Part shown: positions 33,360 through 40,218 of the stretch, in pieces
Position numbering within the stretch: the first letter of the stretch is position 1
Layout of the letters: each line of letters opens with the position of its first letter
Assembly (NCBI GenBank): GCA_023388195.1
Contig: JAEWGR010000038.1
Location: 1 to 40,218 of the forward strand
Source of the DNA: Bacillota bacterium
Lineage (GTDB): Bacteria; Bacillota; Negativicutes; Sporomusales; Sporomusaceae
Length of the DNA: 40,218 nucleotides
Reading direction: 5' to 3'
Program-made: the position numbers and the translations under genes
The notes under the pieces: generated by a model
Seen by the model: only the letters and a program-made list of their open reading frames with translations
What the model was told of the DNA's origin: nothing
Database searches by the model: none

Positions 33360-33830
33360 TTATTCCTTCTGCCTGTCGCGCAATGCCCGTTCCATATCAC
33401 GCTTCGCATCCCGCTCAGCAAGATCCTGCCGCTTGTCATAGGTATGCTTACCACTGGCCAGCCCCAGTTCAACCTTAACTTTGCCTCTGGTAAAATACAT
33501 TTTCAGCGGTACCAGTGTATAACCTTTTTCCTTGGTCTTGCCAATCAATTTATTAATTTCATAGCGGTGCATCAAAAGCTTGCGGGTGCGCAACGGTTCA
33601 TGATTGAAGCGATTACCCTGTTCATAGGGGCTGATGTGTAAATTATGCAGCATCAGTTCAGCATTGTCTATCCTTGCATAAGAGTCTTTCAGATTCGCTT
33701 TGCCTGCCCGGAGTGATTTCACTTCGGTACCGGTTAGAGCAATGCCAGCCTCATAGGTCTCATGAATATGGTAATCGTGACGGGCCTTCCGGTTTTCCGT
33801 TGCTATTTTTATGCCTGCTTCCTTACTCAC
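33360..33830 (-). CDS. smpB: SsrA-binding protein SmpB
   Basis: A 156-aa tmRNA-binding protein. It has the oligonucleotide-binding barrel (NRKARHDYHIHETYEAGIAL, LTGTEVKSLRAGKANLKDSY, GYTLVPLKMYF) and the basic C-terminal tail (KHTYDKRQDLAERDAKRD) that enters the mRNA channel. It acts with tmRNA in trans-translation. The start is GTG 33830, with GAGGTGA six bases upstream. It follows rnr, as in many Firmicutes; RNase R degrades the mRNAs released by trans-translation. Confidence 0.97.
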   Translation of the reverse strand: MSKEAGIKIATENRKARHDYHIHETYEAGIALTGTEVKSLRAGKANLKDSYARIDNAELMLHNLHISPYEQGNRFNHEPLRTRKLLMHRYEINKLIGKTKEKGYTLVPLKMYFTRGKVKVELGLASGKHTYDKRQDLAERDAKRDMERALRDRQKE

Positions 33831-33906
33831 CGCTTCTCACCTCTTAGAATCCTCAGATACGCATACCTATTGTAGCTGATTTACCGTCTTACGTCAATTC
33901 CGGCCA

Positions 33907-36192
33907 TCATTTTTTCGTGGCTCGCGGCTTCTTGGGCTTGGCCACAGTAACCGGTTTCTTTTTGGCGGTATTGGCGGTGGCAGACTGATTTTTACCAGCG
34001 GCACTGCGTCCCGCTCCCGGCCGGCTGCGTCTCTTGTCCGGCGACCGCTTGTCAACAGCCTGCAAGGCTTGCCCGTCTGTTGCCACCAGATAATCAATGG
34101 TACGGTCGGCTGGATTCACCTTGGAGACAATAATCCTGACACTGTTGCCTATCCGGTAGATATTGCTTGTTCGCTCGCCAATCAAAGCATACTGTTCTTC
34201 AACATACTGATAGTAGTCGTCCTCCAGGCTGGATACCCGTACCAACCCTTCAATGCCATTGGAAATTTCAACAAAGAAACCAAAAGCCGTTACGCCACTG
34301 ATAATCCCGTCAAATTCCTGCCCGACAAACTGGGCCATATATTCAACCTTCTTTAAGTCTACGGTGGCCCGTTCCGCCTCAGCCGCCGCCCGCTCCCGCT
34401 CGGACGAATGCAAAGCAATCTCCGGCAACATAACCGATAATTTCTGGCTGCGTTTGGCCGAAATATCGCCCGTGGTAAAGGTTTCCCTGATAATGCGATG
34501 CACGATTAAGTCCGGATAACGCCTGATCGGTGAAGTAAAATGAGTATAATACGTAGCAGCCAGACCAAAGTGGCCCAGATTCTCGGCATCATACCGGGCC
34601 TGCTTCAACGACCGGAGCATAACGGTACTGATAATACGCTCTTCCGGCCGGCCGGCAATCTTGCTTAACACCCGCTGCAGTGCCATGGGCTGCACTTCCT
34701 GCGTTTTCGGGATGTGCTGGCCAAAATTACCAAGCAACACATTTAAACGGCTCATTTTCTCTTCATCAGGCTCTTCATGCACCCGGAACATGGAGGGTAC
34801 GCCTAACCAGTGCATATGTTCAGCAACCGTCTCGTTGGCGACCAGCATAAATTCCTCAATGATGGATTCGGCAATGCTCCGGATCCTTTTTTCAATGGCA
34901 ATGGGATGCCCTGTTTCGTCAAGCTTTACCTTTATTTCCGGGAAATCGAAATCAATCGCTCCCCGGCGCATCCGGCGGTCCCGCAAAATCCGGCACAGCC
35001 TTTCCATTTCTTCCAGCGGCGCTACCAGATCTGCATATGTAGCGCGTAAAGCCTCATCATGGTCGGCAACAATTTGGCGCACAATATTATAGGTCAGCCT
35101 GGTTTTCACCCTGATAACACTGGGGAATATTTCATGATTGATCACCTGGCCGCGACCGTCTATTTCCATCTGCGCGGTCAGGGCCAATCTGTCCTCACCG
35201 GCATTTAAGCTGCAGATCCCGTTTGACAGGCGTGGCGGCAGCATCGGCAGCACCCGGTCAACCAGATAAACACTGGTGCCCCGGATGCGGGCCTCATTAT
35301 CCAGCGGCGTGTTTTCCCGCACATAGTGGCTGACATCAGCAATACTTACATTCAGCAAATAGCGGCCATTTTTCAGGCGTTCCACATATACCGCATCATC
35401 CAGGTCCTTGGCATCGTCACCGTCAATTGTCACCATATTTAGCGCCCGCAGGTCGCGGCGGCCCAGCAAATCCTCGTCGCCAATCGTTGTTTTGACACGG
35501 TCGGCCGCTTTTTCAACCTCTGGCGGAAACTCGGTCGGCAGATTGTGTTTCTTAATAATGGATAAAATCTCAATACCCGGGTCACCCTGGCGGCCCAGCA
35601 CTTCAATAATGCGGCCTTCGGCACTTTTCTGTTTCTGAGGCCACTCTGTAATTTCAACAACAACCTTGGAGCCGGTTTTGGCCCCCATAAACTCTTCTTT
35701 AGGTATGAAGATATCCCGGCCAATTTTCCGGTCATCAGGCAAAACAAAACCGAAATTACGGCTGGACTCAAAGGTCCCTACCACTTTGCTGTTCGCCCGG
35801 GTAACCACCCGGATAATCTCACCTTCCACAGCTTTACCGGATAGATGCCGTTTGTGCATCCGGGCTACAACCCGGTCACCATGCATGGCGCCGCCGATCG
35901 CATCAGGCGGAATAAAGACATCCTCAAGTTCCGTGTTTTCCGGCAGAATAAAACCAAAGCCTTTGGTAGTTGCCGAAAACTTACCGACAACAAGGTTCAT
36001 GCGGTCAGGAATTCCATATTTGCCATAGCGGGTTTTTATGATTGCCGCGGCCGCTTCGAGCTTGTCCAAAACCAGCCAAAACTCTTCCAGCTCTTTGCCG
36101 CGAATACTCAACCCATCAGCCAAATCCTCGGCAGTCAGCGGCTTATACGCTTCTTCCCGCATAAACTCCAGGATTCTTTCAGCTAAGTCCAT
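33907..36192 (-). CDS. rnr: Ribonuclease R
   Basis: About 761 aa. Order: N-terminal winged helix (1-65), two cold-shock OB domains (about 70-215), the RNB catalytic domain with TIDGDDAKDLDDAVYVERL (the Asp cluster binding Mg), an S1 domain (about 620-705, QEFDGIISGVTAFGFFVEIS) and a Lys/Arg-rich tail. It is a 3'-5' exoribonuclease able to digest structured RNA. ATG 36192 is favoured over 36201 because AAAGGAG then lies nine bases upstream; the earlier ATG directly abuts it. The upstream thioesterase stop (36194) falls within this leader, so the genes are coupled. Confidence 0.96.
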   Translation of the reverse strand: MDLAERILEFMREEAYKPLTAEDLADGLSIRGKELEEFWLVLDKLEAAAAIIKTRYGKYGIPDRMNLVVGKFSATTKGFGFILPENTELEDVFIPPDAIGGAMHGDRVVARMHKRHLSGKAVEGEIIRVVTRANSKVVGTFESSRNFGFVLPDDRKIGRDIFIPKEEFMGAKTGSKVVVEITEWPQKQKSAEGRIIEVLGRQGDPGIEILSIIKKHNLPTEFPPEVEKAADRVKTTIGDEDLLGRRDLRALNMVTIDGDDAKDLDDAVYVERLKNGRYLLNVSIADVSHYVRENTPLDNEARIRGTSVYLVDRVLPMLPPRLSNGICSLNAGEDRLALTAQMEIDGRGQVINHEIFPSVIRVKTRLTYNIVRQIVADHDEALRATYADLVAPLEEMERLCRILRDRRMRRGAIDFDFPEIKVKLDETGHPIAIEKRIRSIAESIIEEFMLVANETVAEHMHWLGVPSMFRVHEEPDEEKMSRLNVLLGNFGQHIPKTQEVQPMALQRVLSKIAGRPEERIISTVMLRSLKQARYDAENLGHFGLAATYYTHFTSPIRRYPDLIVHRIIRETFTTGDISAKRSQKLSVMLPEIALHSSERERAAAEAERATVDLKKVEYMAQFVGQEFDGIISGVTAFGFFVEISNGIEGLVRVSSLEDDYYQYVEEQYALIGERTSNIYRIGNSVRIIVSKVNPADRTIDYLVATDGQALQAVDKRSPDKRRSRPGAGRSAAGKNQSATANTAKKKPVTVAKPKKPRATKK

Positions 36193-36193
36193 G

Positions 36194-36589
36194 TTATTCA
36201 TCTCCTTTTATCGCAATTATCGCCTTTCCCTCAGCTGTTACTGTTCCATCCGGCAAGGTAATTTTACCGGCTAGTTCATACATTTTTCCCCGTTGGCCCG
36301 TAATCCATCCACTAATAGTTAATTCTTGACCAATTGGTGTGGGTTGGCGAAACCGCACCTCCAGCCTGGCCGTGACAGCATTAAGTCCCTGAGCATGCAA
36401 ATAACGGGCCATAACCTCATCCAGCAATGTACTTATAAGCCCGCCATGCATGATACCATCATACCCCTGATGTTCAGGCCCCGGAACAAAAGTGGTCAGA
36501 TATAGATTCTCTTCTTCGCGAAAAGAAAGCTTCATGCCAATGGGGTTGCGCGGCCCGCAAGCAAAACACCATTGATTGCTCTCGTCCAT
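36194..36589 (-). CDS. PaaI/hotdog-fold thioesterase
   Basis: A 131-aa single hotdog domain. Recognisable elements are WCFACGPRNPIGMKL, DGIMHGGLISTLLDEVMA (the catalytic HGG helix with Asp/Glu) and VRFRQPTPIGQELTISG. Such proteins hydrolyse acyl-CoA thioesters; CFACG-type N-termini are frequent in this subgroup. It lies in a run of minus-strand genes between the carboxylesterase (19-bp gap) and rnr (overlapping). Confidence 0.85.
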   Translation of the reverse strand: MDESNQWCFACGPRNPIGMKLSFREEENLYLTTFVPGPEHQGYDGIMHGGLISTLLDEVMARYLHAQGLNAVTARLEVRFRQPTPIGQELTISGWITGQRGKMYELAGKITLPDGTVTAEGKAIIAIKGDE

Positions 36590-36608
36590 AATGCACCTCG
36601 CAAATTTT

Positions 36609-37340
36609 TTAAGCCAAAAATTGGCCTAGTTTTTGAAAAACAAGATCACGTTCTATATCAAGGGTAACAATGTGACCTGATTTGTTGAGCCACAGCAACT
36701 CCTTTTCGGTACTTCCCAGCTTATCATAGATATATTGGGCGCTTTCCGGTTCAACAGTATGTTCTGTAGTTGATTGCACGATGAGTGCCGGTACGGTAAC
36801 TGCCGGCAATACCCCGCGGACATGTTGGACAAGCTCAAGCAGACTGGCCAGACTGCTCAGCGGTGTCACTTCATAGGTAATAGAATACTCCTCGGCGGCA
36901 TCGGCCAGACGCTTGCGCTTTTTAGGCACAAAATTGGTGAACAAGCGATAGAGCGGCAGGTATTTCAATTGCTTATTGGCAATATAGATAGGGGCGCTGA
37001 TAACGGCCAATCGCCGAAGCGGATATTCACTGGCCAGCTTGAGTGACAGCAGCCCGCCCATGGATAAGCCTACCGCCGCCACACTGGTGCAAATCCCGGC
37101 CAACAGATGATACCCGTCGACGACGCTGTCATACCAATGGGGCCAGGCAGTTTTCGCCATTTCATCCGGAGTGGTCCCATGCCCCGGCAGCCGCGGCGCA
37201 AATACAGTATAACCCAAATTGTTTAAATATTCTCCTGCCAGGCGCATCTCTGAGGGTGCACCGGTAAAACCATGTACCAGTAATACACCCTGTTCACCGC
37301 CCTGCAGGAAAAAAGGCTCAGCTCCTCGCATTAAAGCCAC
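36609..37340 (-). CDS. Alpha/beta-hydrolase carboxylesterase (Est30-like)
   Basis: About 243 aa. The oxyanion-hole motif HGFTGAP, the nucleophile elbow GLSMGG and the C-terminal SGHIVTLD match Geobacillus Est30 and relatives, which hydrolyse short acyl esters and often lie next to secG and rnr. The catalytic acid loop reads STTEHTVEPESA; by alignment with the Est30 sequence as remembered (ARHDEMINPDSA) the Asp is replaced by Glu. The start is placed at GTG 37340, six bases after GGGGGAG; TTG 37355 overlaps that site. Confidence 0.87.
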   Translation of the reverse strand: MALMRGAEPFFLQGGEQGVLLVHGFTGAPSEMRLAGEYLNNLGYTVFAPRLPGHGTTPDEMAKTAWPHWYDSVVDGYHLLAGICTSVAAVGLSMGGLLSLKLASEYPLRRLAVISAPIYIANKQLKYLPLYRLFTNFVPKKRKRLADAAEEYSITYEVTPLSSLASLLELVQHVRGVLPAVTVPALIVQSTTEHTVEPESAQYIYDKLGSTEKELLWLNKSGHIVTLDIERDLVFQKLGQFLA

Positions 37341-37469
37341 AGATAACTCCCCCAATGTTCAAGTACTTAACTCTGTATATATGCGCTGAAGTGGTTTTGC
37401 AGGCAGTATTGGGCTGAGCCCTAACTAAAATAACATACCAATAGTATTATTATACCATTATCTGACACA

Positions 37470-37507
37470 ATAACAAAACGCCAAGCTAAAAATAGCCTGG
37501 CGTTTAT
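37470..37507 (-). terminator. Terminator after the pyrophosphatase gene
   Basis: On the minus strand AACGCCAGGCTA pairs with TAGCTTGGCGTT (one G-U pair), with a short T-rich loop, and TTGTTATT follows. Confidence 0.8.
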
Positions 37508-37519
37508 ATTTACTCGGTT

Positions 37520-39526
37520 TTAGAAGAAAAGCAGCGGGGCAATAATGAGCGAAATTGTGCCGGCCACTTTAATCAGCGGATTCATAGCCGGACCTGAAGT
37601 ATCTTTAAACGGATCGCCCACAGTATCACCGATAACGGCAGCAGCGTGGGTCGGGGTACCTTTACCGCCGTATTTGCCGGTCTCGATCCATTTTTTAGCA
37701 TTATCCCAGGCACCACCGGCGTTGGACATGAAGAGTGCCAAGAGAACACCGGCAGCAGTAGCACCGGCCAGGAAGCCGGCTAACGCTTTGGCTCCCAGAA
37801 TAAAGCCTACCAGGATCGGGGCACCAACAGCAAAAATACCAGGCAGCATCATTTCACGAATAGCAGCTTTGGTGCTGATATCCACGCAGCTTGCATAGTC
37901 AGGACGGCCGGTGCCTTCCATAATACCGGGAATCTCACGGAACTGACGGCGAACCTCGGCGATCATTTCGAACGCAGCTTTACCGACAGCTTCCATAGTG
38001 AAGGCACATACCAGGAAGGGCAGGGTCGCACCCAGGAATATACCGATGATTACAGCCGGCTCAGTCAAATTGATGACCAGATGGCCGTTGACCAGCAGAC
38101 CGGAAAGTTTCGGGTTTTTGGCAATCTCTTCACCAAACGCGGTGAACAGAGCCAGAGCGGTTAACGCGGCCGAACCAATGGCAAACCCTTTGGCAATAGC
38201 GGCCGTGGTGTTACCAACGGCATCCAGTTTGTCAGTGGTTTTGCGGATTTCAGGGCCAAGCTCCGCCATTTCGGCGATACCGCCGGCATTGTCGGCCACA
38301 GGGCCAAAGGAGTCAACAGCAACAACCATACCTGCCGTACAGAGCATGCCCATTGCCGCCATGGCAATACCATAAATACCTGCCTGGCTATAAGCAACCC
38401 AGATAGCAACGGCAAATACCAGCATCGGCAGCCCGGTGCTTCTCAGGCCAAGGGCGATACCGGCGATCACGTTGGTAGCCGGACCGGTTTGCGAGGCATC
38501 GGCAATATGCTGGGTAGGCGGCTTGTTGTTAGCGGTATAGTATTCGGTAATCATACCAACAAGAACGTTAACAGCCAGACCGGAAATAACGGCAATGGTA
38601 ATACCTACGGCTTTGCCTGGCAGCATCGCACTGGCAATCGCATAGGCAGCAATAGCAACAAGAATATTAGTTCCCCAGATGCCTCTATTTAGGGCAGCCA
38701 GAGGATCGCCGTCTTCACTGGTTCTAACCAGGAACGTGCTGACAATAGAGGCGAAGATACCGGCTGCGCCAATCACAAGCGGGAACAGTACGCCATTAAT
38801 ATTGCCCGGGAATACGGTTTGGCCAATAAGCATCGCCGCAATTGCGGTAGCGGCATAAGATTCAAACAGGTCGGCACCCATACCGGCGGTGTCACCAACG
38901 TTATCACCAACATTATCGGCAATAACGGCCGGGTTGCGGGGATCATCCTCTGGAATACCGGCCTCAACTTTACCGACAAGGTCGGCGCCTACGTCAGCAG
39001 CTTTGGTAAAAATACCGCCGCCAACGCGGGCAAAGAAAGCAATGGCGCTGGCGCCAAAGGCAAAGCTGTTAATAACAACCGGGTCGCCGAAGACTATGTA
39101 CAGACCGGATACACCCAGCAGACCCAGGCCGGCAACCGACATACCCATAACCGCACCGGCCCGGAAAGAAACACCCAGGGCTTTGTTAAGGCTGGTTCTG
39201 GCAGCCTCGGTCGTGCGGGCATTGGATTTAGTCGTGGCCGTCATGCCAACATAACCGGCAATGGCTGAACAGATAGCCCCTACCAGGAAGGACACCGCCA
39301 ATTTGTACCCATCAACGTAAAATAGTATAAAGAAAATGACGATAGTAAACGGGATGAGTGTTTTGTACTGACGATTGAGGAAGGCCATTGCCCCTTCAAA
39401 AATTGCCTGCGAAATATCTTGCATGCGGGCGTTACCCGGGTTTTCTTTCAAAACACTAGCCATCAAATAGCCGGCAAATGCCAGCGCCACAAGACCAGCA
39501 AATGGCGCAATATACAATAAATCCAT
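37520..39526 (-). CDS. hppA: Ion-translocating membrane pyrophosphatase
   Basis: A 668-aa protein with about 16 membrane segments. Substrate-binding loops are intact: GGIFTKAADVGADLVGKVE, NVGDNVGDTAGMGADLFESY and GDPFKDTSGPAMNPLIK. It couples pyrophosphate hydrolysis to H+ or Na+ export. The loop GNTTAAIAKG has Ala where K+-independent enzymes have Lys, so this one should need K+. Whether it pumps H+ or Na+ cannot be settled from motifs read here. It lies between secG and the esterase, each side bounded by a terminator, so it is a single-gene unit. Confidence 0.96.
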   Translation of the reverse strand: MDLLYIAPFAGLVALAFAGYLMASVLKENPGNARMQDISQAIFEGAMAFLNRQYKTLIPFTIVIFFILFYVDGYKLAVSFLVGAICSAIAGYVGMTATTKSNARTTEAARTSLNKALGVSFRAGAVMGMSVAGLGLLGVSGLYIVFGDPVVINSFAFGASAIAFFARVGGGIFTKAADVGADLVGKVEAGIPEDDPRNPAVIADNVGDNVGDTAGMGADLFESYAATAIAAMLIGQTVFPGNINGVLFPLVIGAAGIFASIVSTFLVRTSEDGDPLAALNRGIWGTNILVAIAAYAIASAMLPGKAVGITIAVISGLAVNVLVGMITEYYTANNKPPTQHIADASQTGPATNVIAGIALGLRSTGLPMLVFAVAIWVAYSQAGIYGIAMAAMGMLCTAGMVVAVDSFGPVADNAGGIAEMAELGPEIRKTTDKLDAVGNTTAAIAKGFAIGSAALTALALFTAFGEEIAKNPKLSGLLVNGHLVINLTEPAVIIGIFLGATLPFLVCAFTMEAVGKAAFEMIAEVRRQFREIPGIMEGTGRPDYASCVDISTKAAIREMMLPGIFAVGAPILVGFILGAKALAGFLAGATAAGVLLALFMSNAGGAWDNAKKWIETGKYGGKGTPTHAAAVIGDTVGDPFKDTSGPAMNPLIKVAGTISLIIAPLLFF

Positions 39527-39556
39527 GTTCTTACTTTCCCCCTTTGAGCTACACCT

Positions 39557-39600
39557 GAAAAATACCTCAATATGCCGGAGAGATCTCCAGCAATTGAGGT
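39557..39600 (-). terminator. Terminator after secG
   Basis: ACCTCAAT (39600-39593) pairs with ATTGAGGT (39571-39564), with an inner GGAGA/TCTCC helix, followed by ATTTTTC on the minus strand. Confidence 0.8.
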
Positions 39601-39608
39601 TAGTGACC

Positions 39609-39839
39609 CTACTGCATTACTTTGACCAAAGTCATTGTAACAATGCCAAACAATGCAGCAATAATAATTGTTGCTTTTGCCAGAATCTCATCAATGCCTT
39701 TGCGTTTGCCGCCAAAAATGGATTCGGCACCGCCGGCAATTGATCCTGATAAACCGGCACTTTTGCCTGACTGCAATACCACCGTTGCGATTAACGCAAT
39801 CGACAGCACTGCTTCCAAAATCATCAGCCCTGTTATCAC
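39609..39839 (-). CDS. secG: Protein translocase subunit SecG
   Basis: A 76-aa protein with two membrane segments and the SecG signature LQSGKSAGLSGSIAGGAES in between. It assists SecYEG-mediated export. GTG 39839 is used as start: it gives the same distance (24 residues) to the signature as in Bacillus SecG. ATG 39824 is an alternative, but would shorten the first membrane helix. Confidence 0.93.
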   Translation of the reverse strand: MITGLMILEAVLSIALIATVVLQSGKSAGLSGSIAGGAESIFGGKRKGIDEILAKATIIIAALFGIVTMTLVKVMQ

Positions 39840-39991
39840 TTCCTAACCCCCTTCATGACTGAACCATTATCCCTTGCTACAATGTGCTTGCCAAGGCCTG
39901 ACAATATTCTAACACACTTAATTGTGGCTTGACAATTATTTAGTAAATATTTTCACTATTTTTACATACATATTTTACCCTTTTTGTAAAA

Positions 39992-40022
39992 AATTAAACA
40001 GCCGGCACTAACCGGCTGTTTG
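39992..40022 (-). terminator. Terminator after the gene at the right edge
   Basis: AAACAGCCGG-TTAGTG-CCGGCTGTTT is a perfect 10-bp stem followed by AATTTTTTAC on the minus strand, just after the stop codon at 40029. Confidence 0.88.
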
Positions 40023-40028
40023 GTAAAT

Positions 40029-40218
40029 CTATTTGCGCGGGCGGGAGGCTGGCACCGGATGGGGATGATCAATACGGGATGCGGTGTTGGTGACATGAGT
40101 ATTCAGGCGGCTGGTACAGCCAAACCGGCCCTCATCCTGTTGGATTACTTCCATGTCGGAACTGCCGCAATGATCACAGACTTTATGATTCAGGCATTCC
40201 ATCAACTCTGTCTCACAC
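40029..40218 (-). CDS. Small cysteine-containing protein, 5' part possibly outside the window
   Basis: The minus strand is open from the right edge to TAG at 40029. The readable end includes ELMECLNHKVCDHCGSSDME and RFGCTSRLNTHVTNTASRID, ending in a basic tail. CDHC plus two further Cys suggests a small zinc site. ATG at the ELM-E position (40202) could be the start, or the gene could begin beyond the window. A strong terminator follows. I do not recognise the family. Confidence 0.5.
   Translation of the reverse strand, partial: CETELMECLNHKVCDHCGSSDMEVIQQDEGRFGCTSRLNTHVTNTASRIDHPHPVPASRPRK

Noticed and set aside
1..40218. CRISPR arrays, insertion sequences, tRNA or rRNA genes
   Set aside because: No regularly spaced repeats, transposase motifs or tRNA-like folds other than the tmRNA were seen by eye.

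Overview
The window looks like a chromosomal segment of a spore-forming, anaerobic Firmicute, most likely of the Negativicutes (Sporomusa/Thermosinus-like). That assignment is inference. It rests on a CO-dependent hydrogenase operon in the order known from carboxydotrophic Firmicutes, an SspP-type spore protein, a ykkC-type guanidine riboswitch with a YkkCD-like pair, and an ssrA-smpB-rnr-secG neighbourhood. No 16S or other taxonomic marker is present.

Region 1 (1-11000, minus strand) is a complete CO-oxidising, H2-evolving module, transcribed cooM-K-L-X-U-H-hypA-cooF-cooS-cooC. CooS oxidises CO, CooF passes the electrons on, and the CooH/CooL [NiFe] hydrogenase makes H2. The membrane subunits CooK and the giant CooM probably couple this to ion pumping. 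HypA and CooC handle nickel. Just upstream of cooM is a perfect 16-bp CooA-type site centred 41.5 bp before the predicted transcription start. The cooC gene runs off the left edge.

Region 2 (11000-20500) holds a small spore protein (sspP), a NorB/NorC-like nitric oxide reductase, a tandem pair of membrane-anchored FMN proteins related to the glutamate synthase domain but lacking its Fe-S cysteines, a membrane diguanylate cyclase, a FliB/YkgJ-like cysteine-cluster protein and a PAS histidine kinase of the sporulation-kinase type.

Region 3 (20500-28300) holds an AbgA-like amidohydrolase, a DcuC-family transporter and a regulator, all on the minus strand. It then has a guanidine-I riboswitch with promoter and terminator in front of two SMR exporters (ykkC, ykkD), and a chemotaxis receptor.

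Region 4 (28300-31900) is patchy and more AT-rich: a tautomerase fused in frame to the relic of a nitroreductase, an ABC exporter half with a strikingly shortened ATPase domain, a doubtful GC-rich ORF, a histidine phosphatase and a small HNH-type protein. The HNH gene lies directly downstream of the tmRNA 3' end and appears to have its own promoter inside a hairpin that masks its ribosome binding site on read-through RNA.

Region 5 (31900-40218) is housekeeping: ssrA (tmRNA), a DMT transporter on the opposite strand, smpB, rnr, a hotdog thioesterase, a carboxylesterase, a membrane pyrophosphatase, secG and the 3' part of a small cysteine-containing protein. All identifications are by reading motifs and remembered family features; no search was run.
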